In this document: piece by piece, positions 12,158 through 23,561 of the stretch
Layout: each line of letters begins with the position of its first letter
How positions within the stretch are numbered: the stretch's first letter is position 1
Made by a program: the position numbers and the translations under genes
From: Trileptium ribeirensis
Taxonomy: Eukaryota; Nematoda; Enoplea; Enoplida; Thoracostomopsidae
DNA: 64,000 nucleotides
Assembly: GCA_030248225.1 (NCBI GenBank)
Contig: JASANE010026736.1
Span: forward strand, 62,001 to 126,000
Reading direction: 5' to 3'
Notes under the pieces: generated by a model
What the model saw: the letters and a program-made list of their open reading frames with translations, nothing else
The model's database searches: none
What the model was told of the DNA's origin: nothing

Positions 12158-12509
12158 TCTAAATAAAAAATAATATGGGAAATAACTCTATAAAAAATCA
12201 ACAAAAATATTATTTCTGGGTGTTTTATGGTATTCTACTATTTAAAGTGAAGCCTATTTGAGCAGTTTTGCGAATCTTGATAGTATATATTTGCAATCTT
12301 ATAAAAACATATTAAGGGAAACTTGTCGGTATTACTAGATATTCGCGCATTGATCTGGTCTAGCGAACGACTCAAGTTTTCTTGGATATCCCTAAGAAAC
12401 ACAGTGACTTGGTTATTAAACTCTATATTAGGATGTACCACATTTTTGAAGGATTAACCCGCAGCTTTAACGTAAGTCTATATTGACTGTCCCCAGGAGT
12501 GGACAATAT
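12158..12509 (+). other. 3' untranslated part of element A
   Basis: AT-rich sequence between the end of the env tail and the polypurine tract. No gene seen. Confidence 0.6.
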
Positions 12510-12522
12510 AAGGTGGGAAGGA
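12510..12522 (+). other. Polypurine tract of element A
   Basis: AAGGTGGGAAGGA, purine-rich with one T, abuts the 3' LTR. Position and composition fit the plus-strand primer site. Confidence 0.7.
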
Positions 12523-14042
12523 TGTAACAAGAGGCACGCGTGGCGACGCCCCTGCGCTTAGCATAAAATGCATTAGATGCTAAGATTATTTTAACTAGAA
12601 TTTCGTGACTCGACATGATGTCTTTCGGACGTTACATTCTATAACAACACCGCATATGTGATTCTTTTTACTTTACGTATGCACACGACTCTTCTAACAA
12701 GGCTTGCTCGTAGTAATACATACTAGTATATGTTCTTCATATATATATTATGCAAATACTGAAGTGCTCAGAATGAGCGATAAGATTATTGTTTTGGCTA
12801 TAGATTGTTTGTGTGTCATTGTTCAGTTTTAAGTCAGCACACAAAATAGTGCATTGTGAAATTCGGCGAATTGTATTGCAGGCGTTTCTTTGCCCATGCG
12901 CTGCGTTTTGCCTATGTTCTGTGCAGCTATGCACTAGAAACTATTTCAACCAAATAGTTCTTGTTTATAGGAGTGGATAGCCTGGGTTGTTTTCGATCGT
13001 TTATTGAATTCTGTTGCATATGACATATGGTTGCCTTGGAACGACTTTGTTTGTACTGGGGTGGGATAACTCAAAACATATTGCTATATATAGTTCTGTA
13101 GTTCTCGGAATCACTGAGAGATGACATTCAATTGCGTCGAAGCTTGGGTATTTAAGCCAGCACGCACTCTGCTCTAGGCCTCACTTTAGTTCGACAGTCA
13201 GAGAGTTTGACGGTTGTTGTTTAGCCTCATTTCAGTTATTCGTCAGTCTTATTCTTTGGTTATTGCGCGATAGATTGGAGTTTTGTGCGTTGGTTGCTTC
13301 GCTAGCTATACTTCTAATTCTGTGGTTATAGTAAGTCGGTCATATTGTGGTTTGGACTTTACGGTGGTATTAACAGGTTACTTCTGTTTCCTAGTGGCTT
13401 AAAGAGTTTGGACATTGGCACACTTGTTTTACGGTATAGAGGCATCTCTGCTTATCGGTTATTCGCGCAAGCAGTATCTCATTATCCTAGTATTTGGCGA
13501 TTATTGTGGATAGTCACGCGGTTTGGGGATTTTAAAGATTTCCTAAAGATTTCCTGTGAAGAAGTAAACATAGAGACACTGCGGCATGATGATGAGTGTT
13601 AAAGAGCATGTGCTCACCTTTGCGATAGTTTAACAAATATTCTTCTCTTTTGTGTTTGAAGATTTTATTGATTATACAGTTTGGTGGATTCTGGATTTTG
13701 TACGTGCGTACTTTGCTCATCATTTCAATTAGAGTTGTTTGTTTTGAACCGCAGTATACTTGTAGAGTTATTATTGTATTACGCCGCGCGCACTTCTTTT
13801 CCTGAAAATAGACGGAGTGGAATTGTTTGGGTATACACGTAAAAGAGTGTGATAGTATTATAGCCTAGAGGTCAGGCTGAGAGTAGAATTCGTGTTATTT
13901 TGAGACATTTATTCAGTTGGAGCCGCACGTTGAATTAAAGGATCAGAGTTCATTGCTATTCGTAACGACAGTCGGACATTCCCAAAAGTCCAGAGCGCTG
14001 AATTGACTATAAAAAACCTACGTTCGATTGTTCTTCGTTACA
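12523..14042 (+). repeat. 3' LTR of element A
   Basis: 1520 bp, same ends as the 5' LTR. It differs from it by scattered substitutions and several indels, the largest in the segment after the TATA box, where the 5' copy has extra sequence. TATA box at 13149-13156. Confidence 0.92.
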
Positions 14043-15511
14043 GATAGCCTTCTCCTGAGCTTTATATCCTGTACAAAACATAGACTAAGCCTAAGCCGAT
14101 GAGCTCTTCCCCTCGCCCCTCCCCTGAACCCTCCTACTACGCTGTTCGTTTTCCTAGCGATATAGCTGACCTGGTAGTAACATGGACCACTGTCAGGGTA
14201 CCTTGTTCGTAAATTACATAAGCGGTTTCCATTAGGGTTCAATACAATTGCTACAATATATATGCGGGAAAATCAAAACCTTTCAAAACGTTTTTACGTA
14301 AGGAAGTAAAACCCTCGCGTCCTATAAATAAATATTTCTGTGGTTTTTAGCATTTAATTAGTGGACGCCGACCAAATGCAGTCCCAGTGAAATCCCTGAC
14401 GTCAGATTATTAGAGAGTGGTGTTCGTTTTGTTTGTATGCAATGATATTCCGTGTAATTTTTTGCCTGATAGGGCTGGATAGTTTATTACAATAATTGCA
14501 TTTGGCATTTGCACTTATTGCAATATCTCAAAAAGTGCAGTATAGTTTTGTGTTTTTCGTCGGTTGAAGGATTTTTTACATTGGAGGATGTTGTAAACAT
14601 GCTTGATCTAACGCTTTTACGAAAACTAAAGCTCAAGACGTCGGTGGGTTCTATATAGGCTCAAATCTGAGAGAGTTGAATCGGTGTGAATTTGGCCAGA
14701 TACTGGCACGAGTTCCTAGTTTTAGCAAATCAGAAAGAATGAAGTTCTAATAGAGAAAAAATTTCCTGGTCACGGTGCCTGTTCTGTCCACGGATCGCGA
14801 GAGGGGATCCTCAGGATTTTGGGGGGCAGACAAACAATGGATTATGCAAAGAAAACTACGAAATTCATGTTGTAATGACACAAAAATTTTAAGGTAACTC
14901 CCGGGTAACTTAAGGAAAATCATCTTGTTTCTTACACGTTCTAGTGAGAGATCCATGTTAATTTCCACGATACTGTTTTCACCATGTGAAGCGGTCAGTC
15001 AAAACAATAGTTGGGAATAATTCTCTCGCGCCTTTTCAGTGAGCTTAAAACGGCGAAGGATTCATAAATTTATTTTATACCTGAAGTACGCCATCATTTT
15101 TACTTAAAAATCAGATGTAGTATATAAATCTTTTGTCGTTAATTAAATAGAGATTATTCTACTATTCGGCCAGCTACCAATGGTCCTAGCGATATTTTGT
15201 GTCATGGTACTTTCTTCACTAACAGTGCAAACAATCTCCTTGCCCGTGTATTTGTTAGAACTTTCGAGCTCCTAACTTATTGTGTTACCCAAAAATGGAA
15301 CTACCCCTGCTTAATTGACGTATATATTACAGTTTTTTATCGGTTTTGTGCCATTTCAGGATGATATTCGGGTCTAACGTCATAAGGGTTCGTGGTGTAT
15401 AATGTAGTAATATAGTTAATCAAGTTTTCTATAAGTATTTAGCAAAATAGATTTAAAAGCGATAGCACAACTTTGTGATGCTAATAATTTATTATAAATA
15501 AAAAACGTATA
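14043..15511. other. Non-coding interval upstream of the host gene
   Basis: No repeat or gene recognised. It should contain the promoter of the gene starting at 15512. An AT-rich stretch with TTATAAATA lies just before the ATG, too close to be a clear TATA box for it. Confidence 0.5.
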
Positions 15512-16142
15512 ATGTCTAGCACCGCTGCCGGTCAAACTCAGTCGCCGTCGAAGTCGCCAGCAATTCAGCCGATCCAGCGTAATAATTTGGGTGCCCGTCC
15601 AAGACGACAGCCACTCCCGCCTTCACCTTTGGCTACAACTGGCCAACATTCGAACATAAGAAGCGGAAGTTTAGCTTCTTGGTCAGGAGCAACAAGATTT
15701 GAAAGCGATGGTTCCGAGATAACGAACGGAATAGATCCGGTGGATAGAGTTGATACTAGAAGAATGGGTGATGGAGTTACGGTTGGCCGGGATGCAGCAT
15801 TTCCGGGAGATGGCATTCCCCTAGGTGGTAGAGATATCAATTTAGCTACGATGGATGAGTCTGCTGCGGTTTCGAGACCCGAATTTGGAAGTCCGTTAGC
15901 CAGGACTTCCTTGAATGTAAGTGAACCTGTTCACGCCGGTATCGCTCAACCTCGAACGACTGGATTAGCCACCCGTTTCGGCGGACTAGATATTTCCGGA
16001 GGTTTGGATGAAGTACGAAGTCATATCGCCTCCGCTGATCAAGAGACAATCGACAAGCAACGTGAGATTGCCCAGCGTCTGGTGACAATGAATCAGCTGG
16101 GGCTGGACGACCACCAACGCGAAGTTGACCAGAGTTTGGAGG
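15512..16142 (+). CDS. Host gene exon 1: coiled-coil protein, UPF0184/bublin-like
   Basis: First coding exon of a four-exon gene (15512-16142, 18565-18713, 20350-20434, 23161-23561; 421 residues). The exon starts at ATG and ends at G|GTAAGT in phase 1. The N-terminal 210 residues are Ser/Pro/Gly/Arg-rich and look disordered, ending in a short helical stretch with a D-H-Q-R-E motif. The join is supported because splice sites and phases agree at all three junctions (1, 0, 1). The coiled coil encoded by exon 2 has an L-E-x-x-N-D core followed by a leucine/arginine-rich helix, similar to the small animal family UPF0184 (bublin, C9orf16/BBLN). The resemblance is from memory and moderate. Upstream non-coding exons cannot be excluded. 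Confidence 0.72.
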
Positions 16143-18564
16143 GTAAGTCCCGAAGGATTTTCGGAAGAAATGATAGTGTCACTTTCAATAAATGGAGTAA
16201 AGTTAGATCAATATTGTACAGCATAAATCTAGAAAGTATGCATGGCTGAATTCAAATTTGTATTCTTTTGAGACTCTGATAAAGACATTTTGTTTGTTAT
16301 AACTGGAGTAAATAAAAAACAATGCAGTGGTGCAAATATTAAGAAAATTTTTTATCACAGCTGGGTTTACCCAAGAGATAATTACAACCATTAATACTTG
16401 TCTGGACTTCTTTTAAAAAGCTATGGCTGTTACATTTAACGAATACTACTGGAGCTTTGTCATTCCATATTTATTTTTCACGCAGTATTACACCTAAACT
16501 GCATCTCGAAGCTATATCTAGCTATATAAAAATACTACGTAAGCTATTACTATGTTACCGGGTTTCTGAAACTAGGTTTCGGAAAAAGACATTGTCGCGG
16601 ACAACGGCATGAAAAGGAACTTGAAACTTGCTCGAACATGAACTAGGAAACATAATGCAAAAACATCTATCTTGTATCTTCATACGAGGTTTAATGCCAA
16701 TGAAGGTTCTCGTGTTTGTGGACGCGTGTTGTCGCGTTCGTTGAGTTGAGTGTATGTGTATACGTAGCTATCTTTACTCATATCTAAGCTTTAAACATTG
16801 TTCCGTTATTGCGTTTTACCCTATTCACGCGACTTTTTTCTTCGAAATGGCTGTAATTATTGACAAAACGCGGGGATTTACCGGGTGTCCCTGCTTGTCA
16901 AATCTCCTCACTTCAAGTACGAAAATCATCCTGAAATCTGCTCATATTTCAAAAAACATAGTGCAAAAGTACCAAATCCTCAGATGTCACAAAAATCCTT
17001 AATTTTTAACCAGCTAAATATTTTGAAGCCTATGATTCGTTTTGTTTTAAAATAAAAAATCGCAAATACTCAAATCGTAAAACTTTGTGTTTTCTATCAG
17101 GCTATACACTTATCGACGATCTTAACTACTATGGTGCTTCATGTGTTTTCTCAAAATTTATCATAAACCTACGCAAATCTTCAAATTTAGTAATCGGTCC
17201 TCGTCAAGTATCCTTAAATCTGGGATTTTGGATTTCGGGGCCTCGCGGGTTTGCAAGCAGCCACGTTGGTTGCGTAATACATTCATTGCTTCCATGCTAA
17301 GCTATCACGGAGGGAGCGTCTATACGGTGGGATGGCACTCAACTAACTTTGCTTAAGACCTGTGCACTTAAGTGCTCAACAGCTGGAAATTTGGATATTT
17401 ACAGAATTTATAAAATACCCATTATCGTATGTAACCGAATTTACATATTACATTTTATTGGTGAAGCCGTATTATGTTAGGGCAGCTGGCTTCTACATTC
17501 GCTGTAAAATTTGCCAGGAGGGTATGAACTGGAAACCACTGGCACGAATGGTGAAAGCCCGCACCCTGATTTCGAAATTAATCGAAATCTAAGAAAATTC
17601 ATACTTCAATATTTGTCAGCGAAAAACTATAAAATAATTGCTGAAAATGAATTCAGAAATTCTTCCAAAACTTCTCTATTGAGGTAAATTTTTATTGAAA
17701 TTACTCAAATTTTGAACATCAGAAAGATAGTTTTGTAAAAATTTTGCCAGGTTTTCTATATCATACTGGGGCGTTTATACCAAGGAGGTTTCGGGAAGCT
17801 GAAAATTTTTTTGTGCACCCGTTATTTTCTAGGTAAAGCAACCCACCCGCCCCCACCCATTTTGGAAAAGCCAGCGTAGGTAGATCAAATTGTGAATTAA
17901 AGGATGTCCCTGTGGTATCTAGCAGTCCTTTGAGGATAAACCAGGTGGCTGGAAGTGCTATGCTCAGTGTTCCCAGTGACAAGGTGCTATAAACATTAAG
18001 CGCGATATAGCCCACGCTTAAGCCATATTGGGTTGCGGAATAATGATAATTTCTTATACCATTTAGTTTCATACAAGCTATTCAGTGTTGGGTTTACATG
18101 CCCATCAAAACTACAATGGAGCAACGTTATCCATGGCACTATCTAATCAGAACAAAACACTTTCCGAAGTATAACTTCAGCCTTTCAGGATGGAGTTTTA
18201 TCTTTACTACTTGAAAAGCATGATCTGTCAATGGATAAGCCTGGTTTTAGGAGTGAATGAAGTTGAATTAATGCAGAATTGCACTTTTATCACCGTTTTG
18301 TGAGACGCGTTGGCTCCAAATTGCTCCTTTCATGTACAAAACACGTGCCTTATTTCGTAGAGAAATAATTTTTCGTGAAAAAAGGATCTAATGTGGTATA
18401 TAAACAACTAATTGATGATAAAAATTCATGCATTACTTAACGTTCCTGATTTTACTATCGTCTTGGAATTTTTACCTCCGCTAAATTCTGTTATCGCTTT
18501 TATGCTACCAAACTTAACATTTTGGTATTATCCAGTGTATTAATCGGTTTTGTATTTTGTTTAG
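16143..18564 (+). other. Intron 1 of the coiled-coil gene
   Basis: GTAAGT donor and TTTTGTTTAG acceptor, 2.4 kb. No repeat family or nested gene recognised inside. Confidence 0.65.
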
Positions 18565-18713
18565 AAATCAAGCAAATCGACACCCAAATGAATCGTCTAA
18601 GCTCAGTGCTGGAACGCCTTGAAAAGCATAACGACGAGGTTAATAGTCGAATGCAGGCGCTGCTAGAAAACACACAGAAACAACGGCAAATGCGTCGCGA
18701 TTCACTTCGCCAG
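18565..18713 (+). CDS. Host gene exon 2: coiled coil core
   Basis: 149 nt, entering in phase 1 and leaving in phase 0. It encodes a heptad-like helix with the L-E-x-x-N-D segment and many Gln, Arg and Met residues, the part that resembles bublin/UPF0184. The reading frame would hit a stop 21 bases further on (TGA at 18732-18734), so a splice is needed. The only good donor is CAG|GCGAGT at 18713/18714, a GC-AG intron. Confidence 0.7.
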
Positions 18714-20349
18714 GCGAGTTACCAATATTCGTGAAAACATGGCTGTCTCTCGCTCGAAATACAGCCATTTCTGACGCGTACTGTAATTATTTGTGTATTC
18801 TAGTATACAAAAAGGCACAGTAATCGTCATAAATTACCTTGCAAGCACGGTTGATAACATCGAGCAAGCAGTAGTCATCTCTGACGACTGGAGATATATA
18901 CTCTGGAAGTTTTGCCGCATACATTCTTATATTGATGAACTAACCATAATCAACTTTCTTCCCCGTATCCAATTGTTATTGTGTCGTGCTTGTTTTACAC
19001 CAGATGCTGCCTTCACGTTTCAGTTTACAAACAGCGAATTCGGCGGAATTTTACTTCGATTTGTTGCTTATTCACTGTACCTTCTTATTAAGTGGTAGTT
19101 TTAGCCAGGAAGTAAAAAATAGTCACGACAGGTTTGCCGAGATTACTCAAAAATGCTACTCTACAACAAAGAATATGTTTTAGGACAGAAATAAAACACT
19201 TGGAAATTTGACCGACCGCAATTACTGGTGTCCCTTGTGGAATAGATGTCATTTTCAAATTCTTTAGTTCATTAAAAACGGCCTTTGCACATTCTGGTGC
19301 TAACGACTTAAAATTAAATTCAGAGCGGTCTCTGCGCCAAAGTTTACCGCGTTTTTATTTTGTTACCGACGAAATTAATTGTCAATATCAAACCTTAAAT
19401 CGGAAGCACTACATTTTTCGATGTCGACCAAAAAATTTTTAGGCCGGGATACGTATGACCTGTGAAGACTTTCGATGATAGGGGTCGCTGTCGGTCAAGT
19501 AGGGGTACGTATGACCTGTGAAAACGTTCAATGATGGGGTCACTGTCGGACGTATGACCTGTAAAGACCTTCGACGAATGGGGTCGCTGTCGACCTGTGA
19601 AATCCTTCGATGATAGGGATCGCTGTCGGTCAAGTAGGAATACGTATTACCTGTGAAGACGTTCGATGATAGGGGTTGCTTTCGATCAAGTAGAGATACG
19701 TCTCACCTGTGACGACGTTCGATGAGAGGGGTTGCTGTCGGTCAAAGGGATACATATGACCTGTGAAGACGTTCTATGATAGTAGTCGCTGTCGGACAAG
19801 TAGGCATTCGTATAACCTGTGAAGACGTTCGATGATAGGGGTCGCTGTCGGTGAAGTAGGAATACGTATCACCTGTGACGACGTTCGATGAGAGGGGTCG
19901 CTGTCGGTGAAGTAGGGATAGCTTAGCCCCGTTTTGGAGTCCGGTTTTATACCCTGTGTGCGTACTTTATAACAGACTAGTGGTAAACGGGGAATATGTA
20001 GTTTTCTAGCAAGACAAATAATACAATGACGTCGTTCGGCAAAGCAGTTATTTTAAACAGTTAGAAAGGTCCTGTTTCAGACGCTTAACGGAATTACTCA
20101 CTTCAGGTCTACTTGACGCGAGTTTAATGAAATAATGGCCTTGGAAGCTCTTTGTAGATATTGCTGGCTTCTTTTATTTGTCAAAGTTATACCTGGTGGT
20201 GGAATAACATAGGGGTCTCCAGTCCGAAGCGTGATTGGAGGAAGCCATAATTTACCTTGAGAACTCGAAATATCTCATTACCCCTCGCTCTATTTGGAGA
20301 AGCCAGCGTATAATGCGTAATAAATTCACTATTACTCTTACTATTTCAG
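18714..20349 (+). other. Intron 2 of the coiled-coil gene (GC-AG)
   Basis: Begins GCGAGT and ends CTATTTCAG. It contains the minisatellite at 19440-19930 and no recognised gene. Confidence 0.6.
19440..19930. repeat. Intronic minisatellite, nine units of about 41-59 bp
   Basis: The motif ACCTGTGAAGACGTTCGATG, followed by ATAGGGGTCGCTGTCGGT and CAAGTAGG, recurs about nine times with substitutions and variable unit length. Units start near 19455, 19508, 19551, 19592, 19644, 19700, 19755, 19810 and 19865. Confidence 0.9.
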
Positions 20350-20434
20350 AGAGAGCAGGAATACAAATTACAGCAACAACAGTTTGATCTACAGCTTTCT
20401 TCGCTGCTGTCAGCTAGCCGGGCTTCCCGTGAAG
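20350..20434 (+). CDS. Host gene exon 3: Gln-rich helix
   Basis: 85 nt exon between TATTTCAG and G|GTACGA, phase 0 in and phase 1 out. It encodes 28 residues extending the coiled coil with a Gln run (LQQQQFDLQLSSLLS). It is too short to be convincing alone, but it is the only segment in the interval that joins exons 2 and 4 in frame with good splice sites. Confidence 0.65.
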
Positions 20435-20630
20435 GTACGAGATACTATTACTTTGTCCACCGAATGAAATCGTAGCACATAGCTAAAATTCGGTGATATT
20501 TTTAAAAAAGCTAGTCTGGCGCTTTTCGTCACTGTTTTTTTGCGGTGGAGTTGATATGGAAATTATTGTTAAAAATCTTTAAATTGTAACTCTCACATCG
20601 AGCGGAAACGAAGTAAGTGTAGATATTCTT

Positions 20631-20745
20631 CGCTTAGTGACCATTTCGTCGTTCTACCTTCAGTTTCATGAGCCCCTTTTAAGTCCCACAGCAGCATTTA
20701 TACACCGGCAATACTTCAGTGACAACGCTGCCGCCATTTTAGTCA
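20631..20745 (+). repeat. Direct repeat, left copy
   Basis: Starts CGCTTAGTGACCATTTCGTC and recurs at 21164-21280, on the far side of the MITE. The copies share the TTCTACCTTCAG, GTCCCAC, CACCGG and ACTTCA(A/G)TGACAAC segments with moderate divergence. Confidence 0.8.
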
Positions 20746-20770
20746 GATATCAAAGATATAACAACACATA

Positions 20771-21098
20771 CAGTTACACTCAGAATTAAGTGCTTATAAA
20801 ATCGAACGCAGACTAAATCGAACGAAAGCGCAATCGATCGATCTTCGTTTAAACGAAATTCGTTAAATTAAACGCAAACTAACATTTTTTATGTAAAAAT
20901 ATTTCGTATTTCAACACAATTGGAATTCGTTAAATTAAATTGAACTAACATGCTTTATTAAATTTTTATTTTGACGAAATCTAAATTCGTTAAATTAATC
21001 GAATTTCGTTTAAAAGACCGATTTTCGTTTAAACGCAAACGATGGAAATCGAACGAAGTTTCGATCGATTTTTGAGCACTTAATTCTGATTGTAACTG
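20771..21098. mobile_element. Tc1/mariner-like MITE with TA duplication
   Basis: 328 bp non-coding element with terminal inverted repeats beginning CAGTTACA and continuing to AAGTGCT (23 of 24 bases paired), flanked on both sides by TA. The interior is itself largely palindromic, rich in TCGTTTAAACG and AATCGAACG segments. The TA target and CAGT start fit non-autonomous Tc1/mariner relatives; no transposase is present. Confidence 0.85.
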
Positions 21099-21163
21099 TA
21101 GTTAAATATCTATAACTAGTAATTCGCAAAGCCAGGGGACATGAAACGAATATAGCCAGTTTG

Positions 21164-21280
21164 CGCTTAGTGACCATTTCGTCGTTCTACCTTCAGCTTC
21201 TTGAGTCCCTTTAAAGTCCCACTATGACAGTTGACACCGGTAGTACTTCAATGACAACTCCGCAGCCGTTTTAATAATAT
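21164..21280 (+). repeat. Direct repeat, right copy
   Basis: Second copy of the repeat at 20631-20745. Together they bracket the MITE. Confidence 0.8.
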
Positions 21281-23160
21281 AACAAAAACTGAAGAACTCT
21301 ATTTCGTCCTCCAATGAATGATTAAAAAGAAGAAAACTTTTTAAATTTATAAATAATAAATTAAAAAAAATTTGATTTGAAGATTTATTTTTGACGTTGT
21401 ATTATTTGACGGCATACCGTTCAAATACAGTTATTTTTTGTATTCAGGAGCCACAAAACCTATAGACATACTGTAATGACCTACGTACATCTATATTGAA
21501 AAAGTGGCAAAATTTGACAATTTTTGATGTCAAAATTTACGAAACTTTGCCACTTCACCGTCCCGCAGGCCTAATACAATCTGGAGTTAGAGTAAAGAAA
21601 CCAACGTGTTTGACGGGTTTAATCCTATGATCCTATCGTTTACCCCCAACGAGCAAGAAAATTACTTTATTTTTTTAATTTTAATTATAACGGTATTCTT
21701 ATATGGTTCATAGCTCGAAAACGTATACAGTAAGGTTGTAGCTTCCGGTGAGAGGATTCTGTCTCCATTTCTCGACCCGATGCCTCAGCAAGAGTTATAA
21801 CAAAATGTTGTTCGACCCCTAAATGGCCAAAATCAAAAAATCTGTAATTTTTGTCGTTTGTGAAAATTTAGTTAGAACAGGGCAGATACAAGTTTAGGGG
21901 AATAACTGCATTTCGTTACGCGTCGAATCAAAAAATTACGAAAAATCATCAATCTGGTGAAAAGTTATGCGACAAACAGCCTGGCAAAAAAGGATTTTTT
22001 TAGCAATTAGTTGCTATTTAAGGAAACTCTGCTTTTTCTAACACTAGTGGTAATATTAGCTAGAAACAAGGGGAATGATAGTGTTGTTATGGTTTAAATG
22101 TATCTACTTAGTTCGATTGCATCTGAACCGTAATTCCTCTACTTTAATACCAATAATAGTGTCTGCCGCCGCCAACATTCTTACAAACGTTTACAAAGGT
22201 CGTGCCGCAACACAATATAGCGACGAGCGTTGAAGGGAAAAGGGAAAACGTAGTTCGCTACCGTTATTTCAGTAGGTGTCGTATTTAGATTGTAATGCTT
22301 AATAATAGATGTTATTTGTATTTGTTTAACTTTTTTGATATACGTTATGCATAATTTACCTTAACATGTGTGCGCCTATGGCCGGATTCTGTCACAGAGC
22401 CAATTCCGGCTCGTAACAAAAACGCACAGCCACATTCGGCCTTTCGTAAATAAAATAAATAGCTAAGTTATGCTAGTATGTTTGTACGAGCCGGGAGTGG
22501 CTATGTCTCAGGGTTAGATAGCCGGGACGGGCTACTGAAAAAATATTTATTACATTCAGTTTAGCAGATTGTGTTACATCGAAAATATTTAACTCTAGGC
22601 CCAAAAAGGCTAGATTGGTTTTAATTAAAAGCAAAGCACACAAATCTAGGCAAAATAAATAGGTAAATATCGCTATTTTCAAAATGTTTGTTTAAGCGCC
22701 TTATACAAGCCAACCTAGTAGCTATGTAAAACACGCTGTTTCATGCATGAAAATCATGCTATTGTAACTGGAAGGATGTTTTACGAATATATGACCATAA
22801 CTATCATCAATTTCCATTTTTTAATGATTTTCCGTTGTTATCATATATTTCTGGCTTTTAGATCCAATTCCGGCCCTTCTGCCAATTTATCAGCCTAATT
22901 TTACTATTAGCTAAATATAATTTTAGGCTCTGGCTCGGCCCAAAAATGTCACACTGGTTGACTGCGGCCAGCCAAGCATGGCTTTAGAGCCGCGGTAGAC
23001 TGTTACAAAATCCGGCCCTGCTGCACACATCTTAAGGTAAATGATGCATTATTAAGGTAAATTATTATTTAATTTAAATGGCATTCGCATTATAATACAA
23101 GGACGATCGGATAGCTTTCAAAATGAAATGAAATTGTTGTGTTTGTTGTTTATTCTTCAG

Positions 23161-23561
23161 GTAAACGCATTGAGCTGCCGCCAAGCTTAGCGATGACATC
23201 GACCGTGCCCGAAGAAATGATGATCGTCGAAAACGGCGAATCAATGGTGACACACCATAACGGCGAATTTTCGTTGCAACAAACTCATCATCATCATATC
23301 AACGCTGAGAACCAAAATGAGTCGTCACCACAACATGATATTTTGGCGATGACTGAAGCCGAAAACGGTCAAGAAATTCCTGAAATTAGATCGAACGACG
23401 TTTGCGAAAACGCTACAAAAGCAGCTGTGATCGAACCGGATCAATCGAATCTTGCCGTCGGATCTAACATTAGCAGCAACGCCGATGATCCTGGATCTGT
23501 AGTTGTGGTTGATGACGGAAGCGATTCGGTTCAGAAGACCGGTGAAGCCGGTAGTGGATGA
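23161..23561 (+). CDS. Host gene exon 4: acidic C-terminal part
   Basis: Acceptor TATTCTTCAG, phase 1. It encodes about 133 residues rich in Glu, Asp, Asn and Gln, with a run of four His near the middle and a VVVVDDGSD segment near the end. It stops at TGA 23559-23561. The neighbouring frame stays open from about 23540 to TAG at about 23609 and reads as an acidic tail of the same character, so the true C-terminus may be in that frame through an indel or an assembly error. No clear AATAAA polyadenylation signal follows. Confidence 0.65.

Larger units (their letters stand above)
7023..14042 (+). mobile_element. Element A: pol-less LTR retrotransposon with fused gag-env
   Basis: Two related LTRs (7023-8616 and 12523-14042), both running from TGTAAC to GTTACA, flank a 3.9 kb internal region. 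A primer site complementary to tRNA-Gln lies two bases after the 5' LTR and a purine tract abuts the 3' LTR, so both ends of reverse transcription are marked. The interior codes for a Gag with a zinc knuckle running straight into an envelope-type glycoprotein. No protease, reverse transcriptase, RNase H or integrase sequence is present, so transposition would need enzymes supplied in trans. The LTRs differ by many substitutions and indels, so the insertion is old. I see no convincing target-site duplication (CCATA before, GATAG after). Confidence 0.9.
20435..23160 (+). other. Intron 3 of the coiled-coil gene
   Basis: GTACGA donor and TATTCTTCAG acceptor, 2.7 kb. It holds two copies of a direct repeat of about 115 bp and a MITE between them. 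The rest is AT-rich and featureless. Confidence 0.6.

Noticed and set aside
7013..14052. Target-site duplication for element A
   Set aside because: CCATA on the left and GATAG on the right do not match well enough.
19440..19930. Regular repeats resembling a CRISPR array
   Set aside because: The whole unit repeats, with no unique spacers; the context is a eukaryotic intron.
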